From Laedolimicola sp934402125 (GTDB lineage Bacteria; Bacillota; Clostridia; Lachnospirales; Lachnospiraceae): a DNA stretch of 64,000 nt. Both the position numbers and the translations under genes were made by a program. Numbering within the stretch: position 1 is the first letter of the stretch; every line of letters begins with the position of its first letter. The notes under the pieces are model-generated. The model ran no database searches. It worked only from the letters and a program-made list of their open reading frames with translations, and had not been told where the DNA came from. Of this stretch, positions 52,273-60,585 are shown in pieces. The DNA lies in assembly GCF_052065835.1 (NCBI RefSeq), contig NZ_JBQHTG010000001.1, positions 806,001 to 870,000 on the forward strand, written 5' to 3'.

Positions 52273-52772
52273 GATGCCTCACCTACATTCGCGATAAATT
52301 CGTCAATGAGTTTCGTGTGATCCTCTTCACTAATCTCCCGCTCGATTACCTTTCCGGCAATCTCCACGGCAATGCCGCCAATTTCATCCTTGATTTCATT
52401 GACCGCTTTTCTCTTCTCCTGGGCGATGTCGCTTTCTGCCTTAGACTTGAGGGCTGCTGCCTGGGAAGCAGCCTCCTTCAGCATCTCTTCACTCTGAAGC
52501 GCCGCCGTTCTCTGGGCGGTGGTAAGGATCTCATTTGCCTTCTCCTTCGCTTCCTTCATGTTCTGCTCGTACTCCGTCTTAATCGCGTCCGCGTCCGCCT
52601 TTGCCTTCTCGGCCTCACGAATCTGGGCGTCCGCCAGAGCCTTTCTTTTTTCGAGCATCTCATTTACAGGCTTAAACAGAAATCGCTTGATCAGATATAC
52701 CTGAATAAACAGGTTACAAATCTGCGCGACAAACGTCCACGGCACAAGACCAACTAATTCCTGTACATCCAT
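52269..52772 (-). CDS. atpF: ATP synthase b subunit
   Basis: Peripheral-stalk subunit, 167 residues. One N-terminal membrane segment (LVPWTFVAQICNLFIQVYLI) followed by a long charged coiled coil rich in Ala, Glu and Lys that reaches up to F1. Only one b gene is present, so a homodimeric stalk is expected. Confidence 0.95.
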   Translation of the reverse strand: MDVQELVGLVPWTFVAQICNLFIQVYLIKRFLFKPVNEMLEKRKALADAQIREAEKAKADADAIKTEYEQNMKEAKEKANEILTTAQRTAALQSEEMLKEAASQAAALKSKAESDIAQEKRKAVNEIKDEIGGIAVEIAGKVIEREISEEDHTKLIDEFIANVGEAS

Positions 52773-52818
52773 ATCTGTAACCTCCTGATTTTCTAATGAT
52801 CCGGCAACGTAACGCGGA

Positions 52819-53097
52819 TTATCCCAGGAAGTTCATGAACATACCCGGCGCAACGAAGATCAGAAGCAGACCGGTTACGAAACCGTAGATACCTGTGGTC
52901 TCTGCGATAGCACAGCCAAGCAGCATGGTAGAGGTTACGTCGCCCTTGCACTCCGGCTGACGTCCGATAGCCTCGCAGGCCTTGGATACGGCGTTACCCT
53001 CTCCAATACCAGGTCCGATACCGGCGATCAGCGCCAGTCCTGCTCCAATTGCACATCCTGCTAATGCGATACCTTTTGCAAGTAACTGAAATTCCAT
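52819..53097 (-). CDS. atpE: ATP synthase c subunit, two-carboxylate Na+-type signature
   Basis: Rotor-ring subunit, 92 residues, two membrane helices joined by the polar loop RQPECKG. Helix 1 has GPGIGEG with Glu33 where many sodium enzymes have Gln. Helix 2 has AIAETTGIY with Glu66, Thr67 and Tyr71 in the Na+-ligand positions. A second Glu in helix 1 together with the ETTGIY pattern matches the two-carboxylate Na+ motif described for Fusobacterium nucleatum. A sodium-coupled synthase is therefore likely, which fits an anaerobe using an Rnf- or decarboxylase-driven Na+ gradient. Confidence 0.95.
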   Translation of the reverse strand: MEFQLLAKGIALAGCAIGAGLALIAGIGPGIGEGNAVSKACEAIGRQPECKGDVTSTMLLGCAIAETTGIYGFVTGLLLIFVAPGMFMNFLG

Positions 53098-53143
53098 ATT
53101 AATTTCCTCCTAAAATGGTTTTTAGTTTTTAAATGATTTCGTT

Positions 53144-53902
53144 TTATTCTTCTGCCGCATTGGCGATATACATCACCGTCAGCATACAGAATATAAATGC
53201 CTGCATCACGCCGGAGAACCAGTCGAAGTATACCGACGTAATCGCCGGGAGACCTACCGACAGGATCGGGATCTGCGACAGCACACCTCCGAGCACACCC
53301 GGAAGCAGTCCCAGCAGCTTACTGCTGGCCAGAGCCAGGGCTCCGTAAATCAGCGCGTTGATAACCACGCCGGAAAGAATATTACCGAAATGACGGCAGG
53401 CCAAGCTAATCGGCGTAGCCAGCTCAGACAGCACATTGAACGGCGTCATGACGGCAATCGGCGTCGTAAAACCCTTCAGATACCCGCCAATACCGCTTGT
53501 CTTAATCTTCTGGGCGGTAATCATAATGAATACCACGATCGCCCAGGCAGCCTCTGTGGAAAGATCCGCCGTCGGGCTTCGAAGACCAATTAAACTGATA
53601 AGGTTCGAGACCACGCTGGTCGCAAACAGTGCCGCCACAAAGGGAATCAGCTTCCGGAACTTTTCCCCTGCATTTCCGATCACGAATTTATTGGCCATCT
53701 CTACCAGCATCTCCGCAACCGCCTGACGTTTGGAGATCTTCTCCACCTTCAGATCATGGGTCAGCCAGATACAAAGTCCCGTAATCAATGCCATGACAAT
53801 CCAGCTTACCACCAGCGTCTCGCTGATCTGCAGATCTCCCAATAACGGAATATTCGTCGGTATGGTGAAAAAGACTCTTGCGCCTGAAATATCCACCTCC
53901 AT
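53144..53902 (-). CDS. atpB: ATP synthase a subunit
   Basis: Stator membrane subunit that forms the ion channel beside the c ring, 252 residues with five to six membrane helices. The essential Arg is R170 in ISLACRHFGNILSG. The Pro/Asn/Glu segment TPFNVLSELATPISL precedes it, as in Na+-type homologues. Order B-E-F-H-A-G-D-C follows. Confidence 0.96.
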   Translation of the reverse strand: MEVDISGARVFFTIPTNIPLLGDLQISETLVVSWIVMALITGLCIWLTHDLKVEKISKRQAVAEMLVEMANKFVIGNAGEKFRKLIPFVAALFATSVVSNLISLIGLRSPTADLSTEAAWAIVVFIMITAQKIKTSGIGGYLKGFTTPIAVMTPFNVLSELATPISLACRHFGNILSGVVINALIYGALALASSKLLGLLPGVLGGVLSQIPILSVGLPAITSVYFDWFSGVMQAFIFCMLTVMYIANAAEE

Positions 53903-53953
53903 GCATTTTCACCTCCTATCTTCTGAAATTCCAACAGTTCCAATTTGATTGCC

Positions 53954-54370
53954 CTATTTCTTCAAAATCCCCGCAATCTTGATTCCGGTTCCCGGAAACA
54001 GAAGCGGGATAATACCCGCCGCGTAATGAAAACAGGGAGCTGCAATCGCTATAATTATCCAGAGCATTTGAAACAGCATTCTCTGGGAATAGCTTCCTTT
54101 TACCAGGGTTCTGACCGCGTCCTGATCGCCCGCCTTCGCGGCAGCCTTCTGTACCATCAGACCCATCCACAGAAAATTCAATACGGCAACCGTGCCGCCA
54201 CCCAGACCGCCGAGAATCACCCTATAATCAAACGATACCTTCTCCGGCATACACAGATGCAACACCAGAAACGCCAGCCACATGAGGACCAGGCCCACCA
54301 CCGTGTAAAGCATCACATGCTTTGTCTCCTCTTTGATCGCGGGCTGCATTCCGTCCCAAATCTTACTCAT
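53954..54370 (-). CDS. ATP synthase I-like membrane protein
   Basis: 138 residues with four predicted membrane segments, in the position of atpI just ahead of atpB. AtpI-type proteins help assemble the c ring. Similarity to AtpI is by layout (WLAFLVLHLCMP, GGLGGGTVAVLNFLWMGLMV) and location, not strong motifs. The cytoplasmic loop QKAAAKAGDQDAVRTLVKGS is charged as in known members. Confidence 0.75.
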   Translation of the reverse strand: MSKIWDGMQPAIKEETKHVMLYTVVGLVLMWLAFLVLHLCMPEKVSFDYRVILGGLGGGTVAVLNFLWMGLMVQKAAAKAGDQDAVRTLVKGSYSQRMLFQMLWIIIAIAAPCFHYAAGIIPLLFPGTGIKIAGILKK

Positions 54371-54385
54371 ATCATTCCACCTTTT

Positions 54386-54658
54386 CTACTCGTGCCGGTT
54401 GAAGGAAAGGTGCTTTTTCCGTTCTTCCTTCTTCTCCTTCGCCGTCACAGATATGTAAAGCTTCCAGGCCACCATTCCGGAGCCTCCCAGACCAAAGAAA
54501 AATCCCGGGATATAGACCCAGCCGCCAAGTCCCGCCTTCGCGCAGAGCAGCCAGCAGAGTCCCAAACACATCAGAAGCGGCGTCACCAGAGTGAAGCTGA
54601 ACTGGGTCAGCAGGGTCAGATTTTTCACAATATCCATCCACCACTTCATCTCTTTCAT
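54386..54658 (-). CDS. AtpZ/AtpI-like small membrane protein
   Basis: 90 residues with two membrane helices (LTQFSFTLVTPLLMCLGLCW and GGWVYIPGFFFGLGGSGMVA) and a basic tail, matching the AtpZ family encoded at the front of clostridial and Na+-type atp operons. AtpZ and AtpI proteins act together in c-ring assembly or Mg2+ supply. Glycines in the second helix (GFFFGLGGSG) are typical. First gene of the operon. Confidence 0.8.
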   Translation of the reverse strand: MKEMKWWMDIVKNLTLLTQFSFTLVTPLLMCLGLCWLLCAKAGLGGWVYIPGFFFGLGGSGMVAWKLYISVTAKEKKEERKKHLSFNRHE

Positions 54659-54709
54659 TTCCCGATTCTCCGTTCTTTCCTTGCGTTTTTCTTTGTATAC
54701 ACACTTTTG

Positions 54710-54738
54710 ATATTACTATTTCCCGGGGCTCAAGTCAA
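54710..54738 (-). promoter_or_regulatory. Promoter of the atp operon
   Basis: Minus-strand TTGACT (54738-54733), 17 bases, TAATAT (54715-54710), about 52 bases before the first gene. Near-consensus, which fits high constitutive expression. Confidence 0.75.
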
Positions 54739-54760
54739 TTTTTTTATGGATTTTTAACAT

Positions 54761-55987
54761 TTAGAAATCCTGTTTATTCCTATTAAAAATGGGGCTTCTG
54801 TACCTGCTCACCAGCCACACAATCAACAGCAGCAGAGCCAGCTCTGTGCTCATCAGAGCATAGTCCATATTCATCAGAACCAGCAGCGCAATCCAGGTAC
54901 CGGCCATCAGGAAGCTGCGGCTCTTCACCAGCGTGTAAATGACAATTCCCAGGAAAAGCAGTGTAAAAACAATCCCGACAGGAATGGAGAACCGGAGCAT
55001 CTGATTCAGGAATACGTTGTGACCGTTATTTACCAGCCAGCCGCCCACATCAATGGCCGACTCTCCAAAGCGCAGTCCCCAGCCCTGGGGATATCTCAGA
55101 ATTCCGTTCTGCCACACGCCTTTCCAAATGATCGTCCTGCCGCCCAACGTCCAGATATTCCGTTCTGCCAGCACGTCACCCGCCACTTTCCAGCCTGCAT
55201 ATCCAAACGCGGCCAGAACCGCCAGGTACCAGACCCGGAAATGAAAATTTTTCCAGTTAATCTGATCTGCCGCATAGCCTGCAAAGATCAGGAATACGCC
55301 GGCGATACCGGTCCAGGAATGCGTCAGGTACAGACAGCACAGCAGCACCGCAACGCCTCCGGCAAATACAAGCTGCGATTGAAATAACTTCCGATAGGCC
55401 ACCAGCAAAGCGATAAACGCCACCAGCATCAGCGCATATTCGCTTTTATGGCTGTATATCCAATAATGCCGCGTCTCGTAAAAATCCTCCGGCAGACTGT
55501 AACATACAAACTGATTATTGCAGATCAGAAGCCGGATATATCCCATCTTATAATAAATAAGGCTTGCTATATTGGAAAGAATGATGCAATACATCAGAAA
55601 ACGGATATTTCCCTTCCATTTTTCCTCTGCTTCCTCCCCACCGCCTGCCAGCACTGCCAGAAACAGAAACGCTACCGTATTGTTGATCTCCTCCCAGTAC
55701 CAGTGCAGATATCTGTGATTGTAATACAGGGACAGCGCATTATAAAGCAGCAGTCCGACAAAATACAGGATACCTGCCACTGATATCGCCGAACATTTCC
55801 CCTTATTCTTCCATATTTTAACGCCCATATACAAAACAATAAGAAAATAAGCCCATGTAAATCCACCGTAATAAGCGCTTTGATACACATCTGTGTAAGG
55901 ACTGTAGCACGCCGGAAACAATAGCATCAACGCCACCGCGCCGCGGAACAGCCAGGAGTCCAGCCCTTGTTCTTTTATCCAATTCAT
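54761..55987 (-). CDS. O-antigen ligase/polymerase-like membrane protein
   Basis: 408 residues with about 12 membrane helices. The large loop and the HNVFLNQMLRF segment (GWLVNNGHNVFLNQML) match the WaaL/Wzy-type O-antigen ligase superfamily, where a His in that loop is important. It would polymerise or ligate repeat units of an exopolysaccharide or surface glycan. The start at 55987 follows AAGGAGG. Divergent from the priming glycosylphosphotransferase gene with promoters sharing one -35. Confidence 0.85.
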   Translation of the reverse strand: MNWIKEQGLDSWLFRGAVALMLLFPACYSPYTDVYQSAYYGGFTWAYFLIVLYMGVKIWKNKGKCSAISVAGILYFVGLLLYNALSLYYNHRYLHWYWEEINNTVAFLFLAVLAGGGEEAEEKWKGNIRFLMYCIILSNIASLIYYKMGYIRLLICNNQFVCYSLPEDFYETRHYWIYSHKSEYALMLVAFIALLVAYRKLFQSQLVFAGGVAVLLCCLYLTHSWTGIAGVFLIFAGYAADQINWKNFHFRVWYLAVLAAFGYAGWKVAGDVLAERNIWTLGGRTIIWKGVWQNGILRYPQGWGLRFGESAIDVGGWLVNNGHNVFLNQMLRFSIPVGIVFTLLFLGIVIYTLVKSRSFLMAGTWIALLVLMNMDYALMSTELALLLLIVWLVSRYRSPIFNRNKQDF

Positions 55988-56012
55988 CTGAAATTTCCTC
56001 CTTATTTTATCT

Positions 56013-56042
56013 ATTATATCCCAGTTACTTATTATTTGACAA
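56013..56042 (-). promoter_or_regulatory. Promoter of the O-antigen ligase-like gene
   Basis: Minus-strand TTGTCA (56042-56037), 18 bases, TATAAT (56018-56013). Its -35 coincides with the -35 of the divergent promoter at 56036-56064. Confidence 0.65.
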
Positions 56043-56064
56043 GCACTGCAAAATCTTTTATGAT
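56036..56064 (+). promoter_or_regulatory. Promoter of the glycosylphosphotransferase gene
   Basis: TTGACA (56036-56041), 17 bases, TATGAT (56059-56064). The -35 hexamer shares five bases with the divergent promoter, so only one polymerase should bind at a time. Confidence 0.7.
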
Positions 56065-56119
56065 ACAAAGAGGATTATCTTTACAAATTATGTTTATATG
56101 AGAGGAACTTACCTGTACC

Positions 56120-57574
56120 ATGTACAAAAAAGAATCAACCGGGTGGTTTAAGCATTATGATTTTATCCTGCTGGATATGCTCTGTCTGCAGATTGCCTTT
56201 CTTCTTGCATATACAATCCGGGGAATAAACGGAAACCCGTACGCCATCGTCCTGTACCGGAACATGGCGGTATTTATCGTTTTTGCGGACGTAGTTGCGC
56301 TTTTCTTTTTTGAAACGCTGAAAAACGTCCTGAAGCGTGGGATCTACGTGGAATTTATTGAGACTCTGAAGCATGTGGTCATCGTCAGCGCCCTGTGCGT
56401 TTTTTATCTGTATTTCGTACAGGACGCCCAGGAATATTCCCGCCTGATGCTGGGTATCATGTTTGTCATCTATTTTATCCTTACCTACACGGTCCGACAG
56501 ATATGGAAAACCATTCTGCGACGACGTATGGTAAGCGGCGGCGATCGCTCCCTGCTGATTGTCACCAATGAAGCGGGGGCCGCAGAAGCACTGCAAAACC
56601 TGAAAGAGAATAATTACGAAATGTTTACCCTGTCCGGCGTCGTCATCCTGGATCGTGACCTGACCGGTCAGGATATCGAAGGGATTCCCGTGGTATCCAG
56701 CGCGGAAGACGCACCTATGTACGTATGTCAGGAATGGATTGACGAGGTTCTGATTCTTCCCCGTGCAAAGGATGACGCCATTCTTCGGGATCTGGTACAC
56801 AAATTTGTCGAATCCGGCGTCACAGTCCACCTGAATCTGGCACAGGGCTTAAGCATTCCGGGTCAGAAGCAGCTTGTGGAAAAGGTTGGAAACTATACCG
56901 TACTTACCACCAGCATGAATTTTGTTTCCGCCAGACAGCTTTTTGCCAAACGCGCCATGGATATCGTCGGTGGCCTCGTGGGCTGTCTGCTGACTGCCCT
57001 CGTATTTCTTTTTGTGGCTCCGGCTATCTATATCAGCTCTCCGGGTCCTATTTTCTTCTCTCAGGAGCGCGTGGGAAAAAACGGAAAGAAATTCAAGATG
57101 TACAAATTCCGCAGTATGTATCTGGACGCCGAAGAGCGAAAAGCCGCCCTCATGAAGGAAAATAAGCTGGGCGACGCCAAGATGTTCAAGATGGATTTTG
57201 ATCCCCGGGTCATTGGAAATAAAATCCTTCCGGACGGCACCCGCAAAACCGGTATCGGCAACTTCATCCGCAGCACCAGCCTGGATGAGTTTCCCCAGTT
57301 TTTCAACGTTCTCAAGGGCGACATGAGTATCGTCGGCACCCGCCCGCCCCTCATCGGCGAAGTCAGCGAATATGAGCTTCACCACCGCGCCCGCCTGGCC
57401 ATCAAGCCCGGCATCACCGGCATGTGGCAGGTCAGCGGAAGAAGCGATATTACCGACTTTGAGGAGGTCGTGAAGCTGGATACCCAATATATCAGTGAAT
57501 GGAGTATCGGACTGGACATTAAGATTTTGTTTAAAACCCTATTGGTTGTATTTAAAAAGGAAGGGTCGGTATAA
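56120..57574 (+). CDS. Undecaprenyl-phosphate sugar-1-phosphate transferase
   Basis: Priming glycosylphosphotransferase that loads the first sugar-phosphate on the polyprenyl carrier for an exopolysaccharide, 484 residues. Four to five N-terminal membrane helices, a CoA-binding-like domain (about 145-235), and the C-terminal bacterial sugar transferase domain (about 275-484). That domain has the re-entrant helix AMDIVGGLVGCLLTALVFLF, KFRSM, and TSLDEFPQFFNVLKGDMSIV followed by GTRPP. The sugar (Glc, Gal, GalNAc or a diacetamido sugar) cannot be told from the sequence. Its stop codon lies in the loop of its own terminator. Confidence 0.93.
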   Translation: MYKKESTGWFKHYDFILLDMLCLQIAFLLAYTIRGINGNPYAIVLYRNMAVFIVFADVVALFFFETLKNVLKRGIYVEFIETLKHVVIVSALCVFYLYFVQDAQEYSRLMLGIMFVIYFILTYTVRQIWKTILRRRMVSGGDRSLLIVTNEAGAAEALQNLKENNYEMFTLSGVVILDRDLTGQDIEGIPVVSSAEDAPMYVCQEWIDEVLILPRAKDDAILRDLVHKFVESGVTVHLNLAQGLSIPGQKQLVEKVGNYTVLTTSMNFVSARQLFAKRAMDIVGGLVGCLLTALVFLFVAPAIYISSPGPIFFSQERVGKNGKKFKMYKFRSMYLDAEERKAALMKENKLGDAKMFKMDFDPRVIGNKILPDGTRKTGIGNFIRSTSLDEFPQFFNVLKGDMSIVGTRPPLIGEVSEYELHHRARLAIKPGITGMWQVSGRSDITDFEEVVKLDTQYISEWSIGLDIKILFKTLLVVFKKEGSV

Positions 57575-57593
57575 TACCGGGCCCTTCCTTTTT
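57557..57593 (+). terminator. Terminator with the stop codon in its loop
   Basis: AAGGAAGGG with CCCTTCCTT and inner CGGTA with TACCG, around the loop TAA, which is the stop codon of the glycosylphosphotransferase gene (57572-57574), followed by five T. Confidence 0.88.
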
Positions 57594-57594
57594 C

Positions 57595-58680
57595 TCAATA
57601 AATCTTAAGAGTCTGTCCATTTATCTCTGACGCCAGATACAATTGCTTATTCTCTATGAGAAAGCTCTTCATAACCTCCGCATGAGGATGGTCAAATTTA
57701 TTGACACTTCCTGCGGAAACAATATAACAACAATGTTTAAGTTTTAAAAATTCTTTATTAAAGCTGTATTTTGATCCATGATGAGGTATTTGAACACATC
57801 CGACATGAGCCCAATATTTTTTATAACTTTCTTTCAGCGTTCTCCACTCTGCTTCACTTTTCGCATTATAATCTCCCGTATATAAACATCCTGATGGCAT
57901 TCCATCGTTTTCAGCATCCCTTTTCTGTCTCATCGTTCTCGCAGTTTCTCCCGAAAACAGGACCATCGAGTTAATGTTCACTTCCTGTCTTACACCGAAA
58001 ATTTTCTTTATTCTCTTTCTTACATCTGCGCCTGCGTTTCGCCATACCCTGTCAATATCGTCTACGGTTTCTATTCCGATCCCTTCGTTTCTCAATTGTT
58101 CCATAATTTTCAGCGCTTTACTATCCACTTCGAAATTATACGGCACAAATACCCATGGGATTTTTTTATTCGCCTTTCCCCAGATATCCTCTGCCACATT
58201 CGCGCCGGACGGTACAACTCTTCGATTCATATTTAAGCTTATATTATCGATCGAATTTTGGTCTCCAGCCGCCTGTACCAGTACCAGCTCCGGCATACTT
58301 TCTCTTGCGTATTTTTTCACTGCAGAATATGGATCGTCTATAAAATCATTTGTAAACTTATCCTTGCCCTTTATTATCTGATCCATGCGCAACACCTGCC
58401 GGTTCGCCGCGGTCACAAGCGGAAAATATATCTTCTTTACATCGCAATGCTGCAATAAATACGGAAGCCCATTGATATGATCTGCATGCAGATGAGACAA
58501 AAATACTGCATCTACCTTCTCATCCTTCTTCAAGCAATTTTCAATTTGCTCTTTCACCCTATCTACACCTGTCAGAGAACCGCAATCATAGATTATCACC
58601 GCGTCTGTTCCAAAAGTTCTCTTATCAAATCGTTCCAGATAAAACGCACCCTGACCAACAGGCAAAAAAAATCTGCGCAT
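57595..58680 (-). CDS. MBL-fold hydrolase, ComEC-C-terminal type
   Basis: 361 residues of the metallo-beta-lactamase fold: HLHADH (about 63-68, metal-binding His/Asp), GDYN (about 270) and IPHHGSKYS. Similar stand-alone domains resemble the nuclease-like C-terminus of the DNA-uptake protein ComEC. In a stand-alone form the job is usually unknown and some are tied to defence or signalling islands. ATG at 58680 is chosen because GAGAGGGG lies upstream. The long N-terminal extension of the frame is AT-rich and unlikely. Codon use is more AT-rich than that of the upstream genes, which suggests acquired DNA. Confidence 0.82.
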   Translation of the reverse strand: MRRFFLPVGQGAFYLERFDKRTFGTDAVIIYDCGSLTGVDRVKEQIENCLKKDEKVDAVFLSHLHADHINGLPYLLQHCDVKKIYFPLVTAANRQVLRMDQIIKGKDKFTNDFIDDPYSAVKKYARESMPELVLVQAAGDQNSIDNISLNMNRRVVPSGANVAEDIWGKANKKIPWVFVPYNFEVDSKALKIMEQLRNEGIGIETVDDIDRVWRNAGADVRKRIKKIFGVRQEVNINSMVLFSGETARTMRQKRDAENDGMPSGCLYTGDYNAKSEAEWRTLKESYKKYWAHVGCVQIPHHGSKYSFNKEFLKLKHCCYIVSAGSVNKFDHPHAEVMKSFLIENKQLYLASEINGQTLKIY

Positions 58681-58899
58681 ATGTAATTCCCCTCTCATTT
58701 TTCTTACTAAGCCTTGTAATAATAAACACACAAATCCGGAATGGTACTTAACTGCTGACAAACATACAATGTTCCAAAGCCTCCATATAATACAAATATA
58801 GTATAACACTCTATCACAAAAATTACGACGAGTTTCCGCAAATGCAGACTTTTTACAGCGAATAACGTGTACAATAAAATGTATTTTTTTCGAAAAGTC

Positions 58900-58930
58900 G
58901 TTTGAAAAAGTTTATATTTTGTTTTCAAAC
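58900..58930. promoter_or_regulatory. Inverted repeat upstream of the AAA gene promoter
   Basis: GTTTGAAAA and TTTTCAAAC, a perfect 9-base inverted repeat with a 13-base spacer, lies five bases upstream of the -35 of the AAA gene. A third half-like TTGAAAAAGTT overlaps the -35. It looks like an operator. The rest of the 58681-58989 gap is AT-rich with no gene seen. Confidence 0.5.
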
Positions 58931-58934
58931 TCCC

Positions 58935-58963
58935 TTGAAAAAGTTCCATATTCAAATTATAAT
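58935..58963 (+). promoter_or_regulatory. Promoter of the AAA/DUF4143 gene
   Basis: TTGAAA (58935-58940), 17 bases, TATAAT (58958-58963), about 26 bases before the start codon, preceded by GGAGGTG. Confidence 0.78.
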
Positions 58964-58989
58964 ATAATAAACATGGAGGTGAAGTTGTA

Positions 58990-60309
58990 ATGTTAAAGCG
59001 GAAAATGGAACAAAAACTGATTGATTGGAAAAACACAGAAAATCATAAACCGTTGATCATTAAGGGCTGCAGGCAATGTGGCAAGACCTTTTCTGTTCTT
59101 GATTTTGCAAAGAAAAATTATGAACATGTTGTATACCTAAACTTCTTTGAAAATCCGGACTATGCTTCTGTTTTTTCCGGCTCTTTGGAAGTGAATACGA
59201 TCGTGATGATGCTGTCCGCCCTGTTAGGCAGCGAAGCCGTATTTGAAAGCGGCAATACGGTACTGGTTCTGGACGAGATCCAGGAGTGCCCGGAAGCCCG
59301 AACCGCACTAAAGTTCTTCCGGACTGACGGCCGTTATGATGTCATCGGCACCGGTTCCTTACTGGGAGTGAAGGGATACGGGAAGGAACCGAAATCTGTT
59401 CCGGTCGGTTCCGAAACAGTCATTGATATGTATCCACTGGATTTTGAGGAGTTTTTATGGGCAAATGGCATTACTTCCCCGGTAATCGATATGCTGAGAC
59501 AATGCCTGCAGAAAGAAGTCCCAGTCCCGGAAGCCCTGCATAACCGCATGAAGCAGCTGCTTTTACAATATACGGTTGTCGGCGGTATGCCGGATGCTGT
59601 ACAGACTTTTGTGAATACAAAACAGATGGATGAGGTACTGCAGATTCAGCGCGATATTATCCGCTCTTATGAGGATGATATGGTAAAGTATGCAGAAAAG
59701 AAAGATAAATCAAAGATCAAAGAATGTTTCCAGTCCATTCCGAAACAGCTCAGTAAGGAAAACAAGAAATTCCAGTATTCCGTTGTTAAAAAAGGATCTA
59801 CCTCATCAAAGTATGCCGGAAGCCTGCAATGGGTCGAAGACGCCGGGATTATTATCCGTGCCTACAACCTGTCCATTACAGAACTGCCTCTGGATGGAAA
59901 TGCTGAAGAAGATGTATTCAAGGTGTATATGCGAGACTGCGGCCTGTTTGTCAGTATGCTGGAGGATGGTACACAATTCGATATCCTACGAGGTAACCTC
60001 CATGGCTATAAAGGCGCAATCTTTGAAAATCTGATTGCAGACATTTTCGGAAAGATGGGACGTAAGTTATATTATTTCCATAAGGACAGTGGACTGGAGA
60101 TAGATTTTGTAATCCGATATCAGGGAGAATGTACCCTGATTGAAGTCAAGGCAGCAACCGGTAATACCAAAAGCACCAAGACGATTTTGCGCCATCCGGA
60201 AAAGTATCACGTCTACCATGCAATTAAGCTTGGGGACTACAATGTCGGGCGTACCGAACAACTCCTGACCTTGCCATTGTATATGGCATTCCTGCTAACC
60301 GAACTGTAA
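58990..60309 (+). CDS. AAA ATPase with DUF4143 and PD-(D/E)XK-like C-terminus
   Basis: 439 residues. The N-terminal AAA_14 ATPase has Walker A GCRQCGKT (about 26-33), Walker B VLVLDEIQE (about 92-100) and the sensor-like GTGSLLG (about 118). DUF4143 begins near 210. The C-terminal segment LEIDFVI...LIEVKAA (about 370-390) has the acidic pair and Lys of a restriction-nuclease-like fold. Genes of this type are very common in mobile and accessory regions of gut Firmicutes and Bacteroidetes. The function is not established, and links to DNA or defence are inferred from the fold. Confidence 0.88.
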   Translation: MLKRKMEQKLIDWKNTENHKPLIIKGCRQCGKTFSVLDFAKKNYEHVVYLNFFENPDYASVFSGSLEVNTIVMMLSALLGSEAVFESGNTVLVLDEIQECPEARTALKFFRTDGRYDVIGTGSLLGVKGYGKEPKSVPVGSETVIDMYPLDFEEFLWANGITSPVIDMLRQCLQKEVPVPEALHNRMKQLLLQYTVVGGMPDAVQTFVNTKQMDEVLQIQRDIIRSYEDDMVKYAEKKDKSKIKECFQSIPKQLSKENKKFQYSVVKKGSTSSKYAGSLQWVEDAGIIIRAYNLSITELPLDGNAEEDVFKVYMRDCGLFVSMLEDGTQFDILRGNLHGYKGAIFENLIADIFGKMGRKLYYFHKDSGLEIDFVIRYQGECTLIEVKAATGNTKSTKTILRHPEKYHVYHAIKLGDYNVGRTEQLLTLPLYMAFLLTEL

Positions 60310-60319
60310 CTCCATCGGA

Positions 60320-60444
60320 GACGCAAGAAATCTTCAACAATTTTCTACTCTCAGTATGAGTTCGAGGAGTGGCACGACTGTTTGTTGTAAAATGAATATT
60401 CACCGGCAGACGGGAAATCATCTGTCGGTAAATATTCTTGCGTC
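60320..60444. repeat. 125-bp segment bounded by inverted repeats, with inner hairpin
   Basis: GACGCAAGAA (60320-60329) and TTCTTGCGTC (60435-60444) are perfect inverted repeats. Within, a 17-position stem (60394-60410 with 60421-60437) has two G-U pairs on one strand. The inner stem could end transcription of the AAA gene. The outer repeats are unexplained and may mark a small mobile unit. Confidence 0.5.
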
Positions 60445-60585
60445 AAGAAACCATGATTCAATAATAGTAATTGGCTTTTGTAAGATTCTTCTTCACTTTC
60501 TTGAGCCTGCGAGACTTTTTCTGTAAAATAACCATCACAAGGTTCTTCTATGATAAAATAAATATCATTAGGAGGGCCTTTTATT

